From Delphinus delphis (lineage: Eukaryota > Chordata > Mammalia > Artiodactyla > Delphinidae): DNA of 64,000 nt. The stretch covers positions 48,574,006 to 48,638,005 of the forward strand of contig NC_082684.1 in NCBI RefSeq assembly GCF_949987515.2. Reading direction: 5' to 3'. The notes under the pieces were generated by a model, which had not been told where the DNA came from, made no database searches, and saw nothing but the letters and a program-made list of their open reading frames with translations. Made by a program: the position numbers and the translations under genes. Each line of letters begins with the position of its first letter. Positions within the stretch are counted from its first letter, which is position 1. This document shows positions 33,441 to 45,265 of the stretch, piece by piece.

Positions 33441-36400
33441 AGCCTCATTGCAGTTTCGATTTGCATTTCTCTAATGATTGGTGATGTTGAGCATCTTTTC
33501 ATGTGTTGTTGGCAGTCTGTATATCTTCTTTGGAGAAATATCTATTTAGGTCTTCTGCCCATTTTTGGATTGGGTTGTTTGTTTTTTTGATATTGAGTTC
33601 ATGAGCTGCTTGTATATTTTGGAGACAAATCCTTTGTCAGTTGCTTCATTTGCAACTATTTTCTCCCATTCTGAGGGTTGTCTTTTCGTCTTGTTTATGG
33701 TTTCCTTTGCTGTGCAAAAGCTTTGAAGTTTCATTAGGTCCCATTTGTTTATTTTTGTTTTTATTTCCATTTCCCTAGGAGGTGGGTCAAAAAGGATCTT
33801 GCTGTGATTTATATCATAGAGTGTTCTGCCTATGTTTTCCTCTAAGAGTTTGATAGTGTCTGGCCTTACATTTAGGTCTTTAATTCATTTTGAGCTTATT
33901 TTTGTGTATGGTGTTAGGGAGTGATGTAATCTCATACTTTTACATGTACCTGTCCAGTTTTCCCAGCACCACTTATTGAAGTGGCTGTCCTTTCTCCACT
34001 GTACATTCCTGCCTCCCTTATCAAGATAAGATGTCCATATGTGTGTGGGTTTATCTGTGGGCTTTCTATCCTGTTCCATTGATCTATCTTTCTGTTTTTG
34101 TGCAAGTACCATACTGTCTTGATTACTGTAGCTTTGTAGTATAGTCTGAAATCAGGAAGCCTGATTCCTCCAGCTCCGTTTTTCATTCTCAAGATTGCTT
34201 TGGCTATTCGGGGTCTTTTGTGTTTGCATACAAATTGTGAAATTTTTTGTCCTAGTTCTGTGAAAAATGCCATTGGTAGTTTGATAGGGATTGCATTGAA
34301 TCTATAGATTGCTTTGGGTAGTATAGTCATTTTCACAATGTTGATTCTTCCAATCCAAGAACATGGTATATCTCTCCATCTATTTGTATCATCTTTAATT
34401 TCTTTCATCAGTGTCATAATTTTCAGCATACAGGTCTTTTGTCTCCTTAGGTAGGTTTATTCCTAGATATTTTATTCTTTTTGTTGCAATGGTAAATGTG
34501 AGTGTTTTCTTAATTTCACTTTCAGATTTTTCATCATTATTATATAGGAATGCAAGAGATTTCTGTGCATTAATTTTGTATCCTTCTACTGTACCAAATT
34601 CATTGATTAGCTCTAGTAGTTTTCTGGTAGCATCTTTAGGATTCTCTATGTATAGTATCATGTCATCTGCAAAGAGTGACAGCTTTACTTCTTCTTTTCC
34701 GATTTGGATTCCTTTTATTTCCTTTTCTTCTTTGACTGCTGTGGCTAAAACTTCCAAAACTATGTTGAATAAGAGTGGTGAGAGTGAGCAACCTTGTCTT
34801 GTTCTTGATCTTAGTGGAAATGCTTTCAGTTTTTCACCATTGAGGATGATGTTGGCTGTGGGCTTGTCGTATATGGCCTTTATCATGTTGAGGAAAGTTG
34901 CCTACTTTCTGCAGGGTTTTTATCATAAATGGGTGTTGAATTTTGTCAAGAGCTTCCTCTGCCTCTATTGAGATGATCATATGGTTTTTCTCCTTCAATT
35001 TGTTAATATGGTTTATCACATTGATAGATTTGCGTATATTGAAGAATCCTTGCATTCCTGGAATAAACCCCACTTGATCATGGTGTATGATCCGTTTAAT
35101 GTGCTGTTGGATTCTGTTTGCTAGTATTTTGTTGAGGATTTTTGCATCTATGTTCATCAGTGATATTGGCCTGTAGTTTTCTTTGTTTGTGACATCCTTG
35201 TCTGGTTTTGGTATCAAGGTGATGGTGGCCTCGTAGAAGGAATTTGGGAGTGTTCCTCCCTCTGTTATATTTTGCAAGAGTTTGAGAAGGATAGGTGTTA
35301 GCTCTTCTCTAAATGTTTGATAGAATTCGCCTGTGAAGCCATCTGGTCCTGGGCTTTTGTATGTTGGAAGATTTTTAATCACAGTTTCAATTTCAGTGCT
35401 TGTGATTGGTCTGTTCATATTTTCTATTTCTTCCTGATTCAGTCTTGGCAGGTTGTGCCTTTCTAAGAATTTGTCCATTTCTTCCATGTTGTCCATTTTA
35501 TTGGCATAGAGTTGCTTGTAGTAATCTCTCATGATCTTTTGTATTTCTGCAGTGTCAGTTGTTACTTCTCCTTTTTTATTTCTAATTCTATTGATTTGAG
35601 ACTTCTCCCTTTTTTTCTTGATGAATCTGGCTAATGGTTTATCTATTCTGTTTATCTTCTCAAAGAACCAGCTTTTAGTTTTATTGATCTTTGCTATTGT
35701 TTCCTTCATTTCTTTTTCATTTATTTCTGATCTAATTTTTATGATTTCTTTCCTTCTACTAATTTTGGGGTTCTTTTGTTCTTCTTTCTGTAATTGCTTG
35801 AGGTGCAAGGTTAGGTTGTTTATTCGAGATGTTTCCTGCTTTTTAAGGTGGGCTTGTATTGCTATAAACTTCCCTCTTAGAACTGCTTTTGCTGCATCCC
35901 ATAGGTTTTGGGTCGTTGTGTCTCCATTGTCATTTGTTTCTAGGTATTTTTTTTATTTCCTCTTTGATTTCTTCAGTGATCACTTCGTTATTAAGTAGTG
36001 TATTGTTTAGCCTCCATGTGCTTGTATTTTTTACATATCTTTTCCTGTAATTGATATCTAGTCTCATGGTGTTGTAGTCGGAAAAGATACTTGATACAAT
36101 TTCAATTTTCTTAAATTTACCAAAGCTTGATTTGTGACCCAAGATATGATCTATCCTGGCGAATGTTCCATGAGCACTTGAGAAGAATGGTTTTGGATGG
36201 AGTGTCCTATAAATATCAATTAAGTCCATCTCGTTTAATGTATCATTTAAAGCTTGTGTTTCCTTATTTATTTTCATTTTGGATGATCTGTCCATTGGTG
36301 AAAGTGGGGTGTTAAAGTCCCCTACTATGAATGTGTTACTGTCGATTTCCCCTTTTATGGCTGTCAGTATTTGTCTTATGTATTGAGGTGCTCCTATGTT

Positions 36401-36748
36401 GGGTGCATAAATATTTACAATTGTTATATCTTCTTCTTGGATCGATCCCTTGATCATTATGTAGTGTCCTTCTTTGTCTCTTCTAATAGTCTTTATTTTA
36501 AAGTCTATTTTTTCTGATATGAGAATTGCTACTCCAGCTTTCTTTTGGTTTCCATTTGCATGGAATATCTTTTTCCATCCCCTTACTTTCAGTCTGTATG
36601 TGTCTCTAGGTCTGAAGTGGGTCTCTTGTAGACAGCATATATAAGGGTCTTGTTTTTGTATCCATTCAGCCAATCTGTGTCTTTTGGTGGGAGCATTTAG
36701 TTCATTTACCTTTAAGGTAATTATTGATATGTATGTTCCTATTCCCAT
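33441..36748 (-). pseudogene. L1 copy B ORF2, broken and 3'-truncated
   Basis: The endonuclease frame is open from the methionine at 36748 (MGIGTYISIITLKVN) for 272 codons to 35930. It retains QETHF and VGDFNTP but has FSDYNTM where the family has SDH, so the catalytic histidine is replaced by tyrosine. The run of eight A (reverse of 35947-35954) then shifts the frame exactly as in copy A. Reverse-transcriptase blocks are at 35808-34834 and 34886-34395, with FADD at 34673-34662. Further breaks lie near 34425-34110. The Cys-rich end and stop are missing because of the junction at 33439. Confidence 0.93.
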
Positions 36749-36806
36749 TTTCTTAATTGTTTTGGGTTTGTTATTATAGGTCTTTTCCTTCTTTTGTGTT
36801 TCTTGT

Positions 36807-37700
36807 CTAGAGAAGTTCCTTTAGCATTTGTTGTAAAGCTGGTTTGGTGGTGCTGAACTCTCTCAGCTTTTGCTTGTCTGTAAAGGTTTTAATTTCTCCA
36901 TCAAATCTGAATGAGTTCCTTGCTGGGTAGAGTAATCTTGGTTGCAGGTTTTTCTCCTTCATCACTTTCAGTATGTCCTGCCACTCCCTTCTGGCTTGCA
37001 GAGTTTCTGCTGAAAGATCAGCTGTTAACCTTATGGGGATTCCCTTGTGTGTTATTTGTTGTTTTTCCCTTGCTGCTTTTAATATGCTTTCTTTGTATTT
37101 AATTTTTGACAGTTTGATTAATATGTGTCTTGGCGTATTTCTCCTTTGATTTATCCTGTATGGGACTCTCTGTGCTTCCTGGACTTGATTAACTATTTCC
37201 TTTCCCGTATTAGGGAAGTTTTCAACTATAATCTCTTCAAATATTTTCTCAGTCCCTTTCTTTTTCTCTTCTTCTTCTGGAACCCCTATAATTCGAATGT
37301 TGGTGCGTTTAGTGTTGTCCCAGAGGTCTCTGAGACTGTCCTCAGTTCTTTTCATTCTTTTTTCTTTATTCTGCTCTGCATTAGTTATTTCCACTATTTT
37401 ATCTTCCAGGTTACTTATCTGTTCTTCTGCCTCAGTTATTCTGCTATTGATCCCATCTAGAGTATTTTTCATTTCATTTATTGTGTTGTTCATCATTGCT
37501 TGTTTCATCTTTACTTCTTCTAGGTCCTTGTTAAATGTTTCTTGCATTTTGTCCATTCTATCTCCAAGATTTTGGATTATCTTTATTGTCATTATTCTGA
37601 ATTGTTTTTCAGGTAGACTGCCTATTTCCTCTTCATTTGTTAGGTCTGGTGGGTTTTTATCTTGCTCCTTCATCTGCTGTGTGTTTTTCTGTCTTTTCAT
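36807..37700 (-). CDS. L1 copy B ORF1 protein, open 297-codon frame
   Basis: The full-length frame has the same domain order as copy A ORF1: N-terminal MKRQKNTQQMK, coiled-coil heptads, RRM-like NIRIIGVPEEEE and the C-terminal FDGEIKTF region. It differs from copy A mainly at residues about 36-65 (RIMTIKIIQNLGDRMDKMQE here). The start lies directly below a complete 5'UTR, so of the two it is the likelier to be transcribed. It is a mobile-element protein, not a host gene. Confidence 0.88.
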   Translation of the reverse strand: MKRQKNTQQMKEQDKNPPDLTNEEEIGSLPEKQFRIMTIKIIQNLGDRMDKMQETFNKDLEEVKMKQAMMNNTINEMKNTLDGINSRITEAEEQISNLEDKIVEITNAEQNKEKRMKRTEDSLRDLWDNTKRTNIRIIGVPEEEEKKKGTEKIFEEIIVENFPNTGKEIVNQVQEAQRVPYRINQRRNTPRHILIKLSKIKYKESILKAAREKQQITHKGIPIRLTADLSAETLQARREWQDILKVMKEKNLQPRLLYPARNSFRFDGEIKTFTDKQKLREFSTTKPALQQMLKELL

Positions 37701-38237
37701 TTTGCTTATCTTACTGTGTTTGGGGTCTCCTTTCTGCAGGCTGCAGGTTCATAGTTCCCGTTGTTTTTGATGTCTGTCTCCAGTGGCTAAGGTTGGTTTA
37801 GTGGGTTGTGTAGGCTTCCTGGTGGAGGGTACTAGTGCCAGTGTTGTGGTGGATGAGGCTGGATCTTGTCTCTCTAGTGGGCAGGTCCACATCTGGTGGT
37901 GTGTTTTGCGGTGTCTGTGGACTTATTATGATTTTAGGCAGCCTCTCTGCTAATGCGTGGGGTTGTGTTCCTGTTTTGCTAGTTGTTTGACATAGGTTAT
38001 CCAGCACTGTAGCTTGCTGGTAGTTGAGTGAAGCTGGGTGCTGGCGTTGAGATGGAGATCTCTGGGAGATTTTCGCCGTTTGATATTACATGGAGCTGGG
38101 AAGTCCCTTGTTGACCAGTGTCCTGAGGTGGCTCTCCCACCTCACAGGCTGAGCCCTGACTCCTGGCTGGAGCACGAAGAGCCTTTCATCCACACGGCTC
38201 AGAATAAAAAGGAGAAAAAGTAGAGAGAATTAGTAGA

Positions 38238-38925
38238 AGTAGGAAGAAAGAAAGAAAGAAAGAAAGGACGGAAGGAAGGAAGGAAGGAAGAAAGAAAGAA
38301 GAAAAGAAGGCAAGAAGGAAAGAAAGGAGGGAGGGAGGGAGGAAGGAAGGAAGGAAGGAGGGAAGGAAGGAAAAAGGACAGAAAGAAAGAAGATACAGTA
38401 AAATAAAATAAAGTATAATAAAGTTATCAAATTAAAAAATAAATTATTTAGGGAAAAAAAAGGGACGGATACAACCTTAAGACAAGTGGTGGAAGCAAAG
38501 CTATACAGACAAAATCTTACAGAGAAGCATACACATACTCCCTCACAAAAAGAGGTAAAGGGGAAAAAATCATAAATCTTGCTCTCAAAGTCCACCTCCT
38601 CAATTTGGGATGATTTGTTGTCTAAAAGAGGGAAGGAAAGAAGGAAGGAAGGAAGGAAAGAAAGAAAGAAAGAAAGAAGGAAAGAAAGAAAGAACGTAAA
38701 GTGTAATAGTTATTAAAATTAATTATTAAGAAAAAAATTTTTAAAAAAATCAATGGACGGATAGAACCCTAGGACAAATGGTGGAAGCAAAGCTATATAG
38801 ATAAGATCTCACACAGAAGCATACACATACACATTCACAAAAAGAGGAAAAGGGGAAAAAATCAAAGATCTTGCTCTCAAAGCCCAGCTCCTCAATTTGG
38901 GGTGATTCGTTGTCTATTCATGTAT
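38238..38925. repeat. Tandem duplication with (GGAA)n/(GAAA)n tracts in the L1 5'UTR
   Basis: Unit 1 is about 38238-38623, with its purine tract at 38248-38392. Unit 2 is about 38624-38925, with its tract at 38628-38695. Each unit has a purine tract, then A/T-rich sequence, then 'acggatacaacc..' versus 'acggatagaacc..', 'tggtggaagcaaagctata', 'agaagcatacacata', 'aaaaagaggtaaaggggaaaaaatca', 'cttgctctcaaag' and 'ctcctcaatttggg'. Confidence 0.85.
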
Positions 38926-39380
38926 TCCACAGATGCAGGGTACATCAAGTTGATTGTGGAGCTTTAATCCGCTGTTTCTGAGGCTGCTGGGAGAGATTTC
39001 CCTTTCTCTTCTTTGTTCTCACAGCTCCCAGGGGCTCAGCTTTGGATTTGGCCCCGCCTCTGCGTGTAGGTCGCTGGCGGGCGTCTGTTTTTTGCTCAGA
39101 CAGGACGGGGTTAAAGGAGCCGCTGACTCGTGGGCTCTGGCTCACTCAGGCCAGGGGGAGGGAGGGGCACTGCGTGCGGGGCGGGCCTGCGGCGGCAGAG
39201 GCCGGCGTGACGTTACACCAGCCTGAGGCGGGCCGTGCGTTCTCCCGGGGAAGGTGTCCCTGGATCCCAGGAACCTGGCAGTGGCGGGCTGCACAGGCTA
39301 CCCGTAAGGGGGGTGTGGAGAGTGACCTGTGCTCGCACACAGGCCCCTTGGTGGCGGCAGCAGCAGCCTTAGCGTCTCCC

Positions 39381-39474
39381 GCCCGTCTCTGGGGTCCGTG
39401 CTTTTAGCCGCGGCTCGCGCCCGTCTCTGGGGTCCGCGCGTTTAGCCGCGGCTCGCGCCCGTCTCTGGAGTTCC
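39381..39474. repeat. 38-bp GC-rich tandem repeat, about 2.5 copies
   Basis: Copies start at 39381, 39419 and 39457, each beginning gcccgtctctgg; the first two continue through 'ttagccgcggctcgc'. It lies in the CpG-rich part of the L1 5'UTR. Confidence 0.9.
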
Positions 39475-40129
39475 TTTAAGCAGCGCTCTTAAACCCCTCT
39501 CCTCGCGCACCATGAAACAAAGAGGGAAGAAAAAGTCTCTTGCCTCTTCGGCAAGTCCAGACTTTTCCCTGGACTTCCTCCCGGCTAGCCGTGGCGCACT
39601 AACTCCCTGCAGGCTGTGTTCACGCCGCCAACCCCAGTCCTCTCCAGCGCTCCGACCGAAGCCCAAGCCTCAACTTCCAGCGCCGCCCGCCCCGGCAGGT
39701 GAGCAGACAAGCCTCTCGGGCTGGTGAGTGCTGGTTGGCCCTGATCCTCTGTGTGGGAATCTCCCCGCTTTGCCCTCCGCACCCCTGTTGCTGTGCTCTT
39801 CTGCGTGGCTTCGAAGCTCCCCACTCCGCCACCCGCAGTCTCTGCCCGCGAAGGGGCTTCCTAGTGTGTGGAAACGTTTCCTCCTTCACAGCTCCCTCCC
39901 AATGGTGCTGGTCCCGTCCCTATCCTTTTGTCTCTGTTTATTCTTTTTTCTTTTGCCCTACCCAGGTACGTGGGGGAGTTTCTTGCTTTTTGGGAGGTCT
40001 GAGGTCTTCTGCCAGCACTCAGTAGGTGTTCTGTAGGAGTTGTTCCACGTGTAGATGTATTTCTGGTGTATCTGTGGGGAGGAAGGTGATCTCCGCGTCT
40101 TACTCTTCCGCCATCTTCCCAGCACCCCC

Positions 40130-42149
40130 CTGCTGCTCTACTTTAAATTTTATATTGGATATTAAGTTTGGCTATAAAAATATAAAAGGTCAAACTGTTT
40201 TACTTGCTATTTAAGCTTATACAGATGTATCTTAAATTGCCTGGCTTGTCTTCCATTTTAAATGTTTTTACACTATTTAATTTTTAAAAGTGTTAAATTG
40301 GTGGGTTGAAGATATTGCCTTATAGATGTATATAGTATTTGCTGCTCATTGCAAATATATGTAGCTCTAAAAACATAAGAAAGTGAGATTTTAATAAATA
40401 ATAAATGGGAAAATAAAGATGAATCAATAATAAAATAGAAGACATGGGGGAAAGGCAGAAAAGCTTAAAAATGAAATAATATTTAGTGAGCAATAAACTG
40501 AGCAAAGCATACAGAATGAGAAGGTTTAAGTGGTAAAAAAAAAAGGTTTAAACTAATAAGATAAAAATCTTAAAAAAGTGAGGGTTGTCTCAGGTATGAT
40601 ATTCATTTTTTCAGTTTGGGTCTGCAAAAAAAATGGGGTAGCTTTCCTTATATCTCCATAAGTAGGCTCAATTCAGTTTTTGCTAATGGTAGAAAACTTA
40701 AACTTGCCAATTCAATTTAATTCAGTCCTTCCAGTTTAAAGCAATCAGTTTTGTCTAATTGCTCTGTTCTTTTAACATTCTCCATCTTCCTTCTTCCTGG
40801 GGGTAGCCTGAGACTCTAGGGGCTGCACAGTGTCCTGACTGTGAGGGAGGGATGCCTGTGAGCGGGCCAGCCTCTGCCCTCACTGGTGTCCTCTCTCTGG
40901 GCTTGACCTCGTCCTGTGTCCACCCGGCTCCCTTGCTGATGTCTGCAACTCCATCTTGGCTTGTAGTCAGCAAGTTCCACGCACATTGCTTCCTGTTTGT
41001 CGCAGTTATGAGCCCTCCTCCTTCTCAGCTCTCTGTTCTTCAGGGCAAATGCCAATTCCAGAGGCTCTTCTGTGCCACCCAGGTGTGCAGGGGCCTCTTT
41101 GGGGCTGCTGTCAGGGCTACTTACATGGACACCACACTCAGCATTGCTAATTCATTGCCTTGAGTCAGGCTGGACTTGGGGCTCCTTTAGGGCCCTTCTC
41201 TCAGTTTACCCAGGGAAGGGAAGTACAAAACTCTGTTCTTGAGGCCCCCCAAACTCATCAGAAAGTCCTAATCAACCCTACAACATTGGGGCTCAGCCTG
41301 CAGGAGAAGCAGCCTGGGTCCAGGCTCTTCTCAGAAGCTGTGCATCTCAGGTTTTACATCTCCCTTTGTAGCCACTGGTTGAATTCTCATTTCCTTTTAG
41401 GATGGGAAACATCTTTGATAACATCATGTACCTCTCCCCACAGAGGGACATAAATAACTTCCTCTGAGGCCTCCAGGCCCCCCAAATTAGAACACAGACA
41501 AGGCACTTCTGGTTTTTGACAAGTAGGAGACTAGCTCAGGCTGCTGGCCTCCTCCTCCAAACCTATCCCTGGAGGGGCCTCAGAGAGAGAGGGAGGTGTA
41601 CGGAGCTGAAAAAAGTAAAAAAAAATAAAGGGAAAATTTGAGTGAAACCTTCATGGGAAGCCATATATAGCCTGGTGGGAATATAGCCTGGTAAGTGGGA
41701 GATAAGGACGGAATGCTGGTCATATGCAGGCAGACATCCAACTCCCTGAATGTCCCTCCTCTCCCTCCATTTCCAGAGGCCAAGGAGAGTATAAAAAGGG
41801 GGAACTTTTAAAGAGAACAGCCTCTGGGTAGAAGAGATAAGTAGGGATTCCTGAGGGGCCCAGTTACCTGATGAAGAGAAAAAGCAGGAGTGGTAATTTC
41901 AATCCGGGCACCACAGGCACTGAGGTCTGCCCTCATTCTTGCCCCTTAGACCTGCTGGGAAAGCACAAGCTAAGGCCCTGGCATCAGCCAGGAGCATGTT
42001 GCTAATCAAGGCAGCTGTGGAAATGACTGCAAATTGTCTACTAATATTTGTTTTTTCATAAGATGGAAAAAGAATGCCCATGTTTTAGCTGGACACATGA
42101 TTACCCAGAATAAAAACTGAATTTCCCGGCCTCCTTTGTAGCATTCATA
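40130..42149. other. Unassigned non-coding sequence
   Basis: A/T-rich to 40750, then more GC-rich to about 41900. Short open frames on both strands show no family resemblance. No repeat recognised. Confidence 0.4.
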
Positions 42150-45100
42150 TGACAAAGAATATTTTTTAACAACTATATGCTAATAAATCTGAAATTTATA
42201 AAAGTGAATTTCTGAGAAAAATAGAAAGCTAATATTGTCACAAAAAATAACTTGAACAGGCCAATAATCATTAAAGTAACTACAATTATAGTCATCAGAG
42301 ATCTCCCCCAGTCACCCTAAAAGCTCCAGGCTTAAACAGTTGCATAGGTATAGACATAGACAGAGGTTTAGATAAACAGCAAGATAATGCTGTTTAGTGC
42401 AAGTAGTTTCAAAAAACATGCCCCAGCTCTTTTCATGAGGCTGGTTTACACTTGTTTTCAAAATTGCATAAGGAAACGAAAAGCAAAGAAAGTTACAGAC
42501 CCATTTTCACTTATTAACATAGAAATCATAAGTAAACTACTAGTTAATCAAACCCAACCGTATATTGAAATATATTAGGTTAAAGTAGTTTCTCCTAAGA
42601 ATGCAGAAATGGTCTAACATCTGAGAAATCTATTAATGTAATTCATTACTTCAATGCAGTAAAAGAGAAAAAAATCACATGTTTATTTCAATAGTTATAG
42701 AAAAAACACTTGATAAAATTCAACACCTAAAATAAATAAGAAAATAACTAAACTCTAAGGAAAGAAGGAATAAATGAGAGCTTCCCTAATTTCATGAAGT
42801 CTATATACCATAAACTAATGGTAATCTTCTTTCTAAATGGAGAAAAGTTAGACACATTTTTTTTAGCTCAATAAACAAAAAAACAGGGATTATCACATTA
42901 CCACTATTTTGTTGTCATAGTAGCAGATATCCTGGCCACTGCAATAAGTCAATCAATCAATCAATCAATTGATCAAATAAAACATATAAGAAATAAAAAG
43001 ATAGGAAAAAAGCTGTCATTAATGGCAGATTAAACAATTCTGTACAAAGAGAATCCAGGAGAATTGAGAGACACATTATGGGAATTCATCAAGATTACTT
43101 GATAACTGATCCTTATACAAAAGTTAGTTACAGGGACTTCCCTAGTGGTGCAGTGGTTAAGAATCTGCCTGCCAATGCAGGGTACATGTGTTCGAGCCCT
43201 GGTCCAGGAAGATCTCGCATGCCACCGAGCAACTAAGCCCGTGTGCCACAACTACAGAGCCTGCACTCTAGAACCCTCGAGCCACAACTACTGAGCCTGC
43301 ATGCTACAACTACTGAAGCCCATGCACCTAGAGCCCATGCTCCACAACAAGAGAAGCCACTGCAATGAGAAGCCCGCACACGGCAACGAAGAGTAGCCCC
43401 CACTCGCCGCAACTAGAGAAAGCCCGTGCACAGTAATGAAGACACAACGACCCAACACGGCCAAAAATAAATAAATGAATGAATAAATTTATTTAAAAAA
43501 TATCAGTTACATTACTTTACACCAATAAGTTAGGTCAATGTAATTTTTTAAAATAAAAATATCATTTTTAAGAAACAGAAAGCACTGAGAAGCAAATATC
43601 ACAAAATATGTACCAGATCTTTGAGGTGAAGATGTTAAAGAAGACCTAAATAAATGGAAAGGTTTATTATTATTTTGTAAATAGGTAGATTAAATAGAAA
43701 AAGTTTATTTTTACCAAGTTAATAATGTTAATACAACAAATCTTGAATTAGTAAATGTTAATACAATAAAAATTCCATTTTTGTGGAATTTAATAAGCTG
43801 ACTCTAAGTTTTGTACAAAAGAACAAACGGCCAAGAAAAATTAAGACAAATAAGCAGGGAGACATGCCTTATCAGATATCAAAATTGTAATGACGTTAAG
43901 TAATTAAAACAGTGTGATGTAAGTACAGAGATAGACAAATGGAATATGGAACAGATTAGAGAGTCCAGGAACAGACCCATGCAAGTAAGAAAACTTGCTA
44001 AATAAATAAAAGAGATGTTCATACAGATCAGCAGGAGAAAGATGGACTATGTGAGAAATGGTTCTGGGGAAAATAGTTAAGCACAGGAGGAAAAATAGAA
44101 CTAGAGCTCCACATCTCACCACATACAAGAGGTGACCCAAGCTGAATTAGACCTTGACGTCCAAGGCAAAAACTTAACTCTTTTGGAGGAAAATTGAAGA
44201 AAATTTCTATATGTTAGGGCGTGAAAATATTTTTTTAAAAAGACAAAATAAGTTCAAACCATAAATGAAAGATTGGAATATTTGACTAGATTTTTTTCAA
44301 AATTCCGTATTACAGAAGATAGCATGGAGGAAATGTTAAACTACAGCCTGGGATAAGGTATTTACAGTGCAGGCGATGGACACAGAATTGGTACTTAATA
44401 TGTAAATGATTCCTAAAAAGAAAAAAAAGTTAACACAATATAGAAATGGCAAAGAATATAGATAGGCAATTCATGGAGGAACGGGGGTTTAACCTTAAGA
44501 GTAATCAAGGAAATGCAAATGAAAACCACAGTGAGGTACCGTTTCACACTTGTCATATTGGTAAAAATTAAAAAGTCTGACCATCCCAGTGGGTGGAGAC
44601 AATATGGATCAACATTGCTGGGGTGGGAGAGGAGAGAGTAAGTTAGAATCATCACTAGAGCAATTTGGCAAAATTTAGTAAAGTTGAGAATGCGTATTTG
44701 CTATAATGCTGCAATTTCACTTCAAGGTGTCTACCCTAGAAACTCTTGAACAGGTGCACAAGGAGACACATAGAGGATGCTCACTGCAGCATTATTTGTA
44801 ATGGCAAATAGGTGAAAATCACATTGATGTCCATCAGCAGGAGAATGAATAAATAAATGATGATGTCTTCATACTAATTTATTGGCCATGTGATCTAGAA
44901 GCAAAATCTATTAATAGCAACAACAGCAATAGAAGTAGTACTAGTAGTAATAGTAGGAATGTATAGCAGTACAATAAATGCCTCAACATGGCTTAATTGC
45001 ACAAATAAGGGAATGGGAAAAAGAAAGTCGCGGAGGACTGTATATGGTATAACACCATTTGTATCAAATTTAAAACCGTTAAAGCCATACCATATAATGT

Positions 45101-45265
45101 CTATGGATACACACATATGTTACGGGATTGTAGAAACATGCATGGGAATGATGAACACCAGATTCTGGATGGTGATTACTTTTGAAGGTGGAGAGAGGGA
45201 AATGGGATCAAAGAGCTGCAGTAGTATCTATTTTATTTTTGTATGCCTGAAAACAACAACTTTTT
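42150..45265 (+). repeat. Ancient L1M, ORF2 and 3'UTR, split by a SINE
   Basis: Plus-strand L1M text runs in order. Reverse-transcriptase region: 'gtttatttcaatagttatagaaaaaacacttgataaaattcaacac' (42680-42726) and 'ctttctaaatggagaaaagttag' (42831-42853). C-terminal region at 44500-44900: 'caaatgaaaaccacagtgaggtacc', 'gtgggtggagacaatatgg', 'gctcactgcagcattatttgtaatggc'. 3'UTR to about 45265. It is heavily diverged, with no open frame. (AATC)n lies at 42945-42968. The left edge is uncertain. Confidence 0.78.
43126..43511 (+). mobile_element. CHR-type SINE, long form
   Basis: The head 'gggacttccctagtggtgcag' starts at 43133, with B-box GTTCGAGCCC (about 43190-43199). The body ends in 'ccaaaaataaataaatgaatgaataaattt'. 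Short duplication AGTTACA lies at 43126-43132 and 43505-43511. It interrupts the ancient L1M. Confidence 0.92.

Larger units (their letters stand above)
33439..40129 (-). mobile_element. L1 LINE copy B: complete 5'UTR, 3' end missing
   Basis: A minus-strand L1 with its 5' terminus at about 40129 ('gggggtgctgggaagatggcgg' on the element strand), 5'UTR to 37701, ORF1 at 36807-37700 and ORF2 from 36748. ORF2 stops abruptly at 33439-33441, equivalent to about 61593 in copy C, so the last roughly 500 bp of ORF2 and the whole 3'UTR are absent. The next base is 5'UTR of copy A. Confidence 0.95.
37701..40129 (-). promoter_or_regulatory. L1 copy B complete 5'UTR (internal promoter)
   Basis: A 2.43-kb leader. 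The element-strand start holds AAGATGGCGG (reverse of 40108-40117), which resembles the YY1 site near the 5' end of other mammalian L1s. A CpG-rich block runs from about 39040 to 39900 and includes a 38-bp tandem repeat at 39381-39474. Below it are two purine (GGAA/GAAA)n tracts in a duplicated segment (38238-38925). The L1 5'UTR normally carries an internal RNA polymerase II promoter; its activity here is inferred only. Confidence 0.85.

Noticed and set aside
38230..38595. 121-codon minus-strand frame rich in Phe, Ser and Pro
   Set aside because: It translates the purine microsatellite in the L1 5'UTR.
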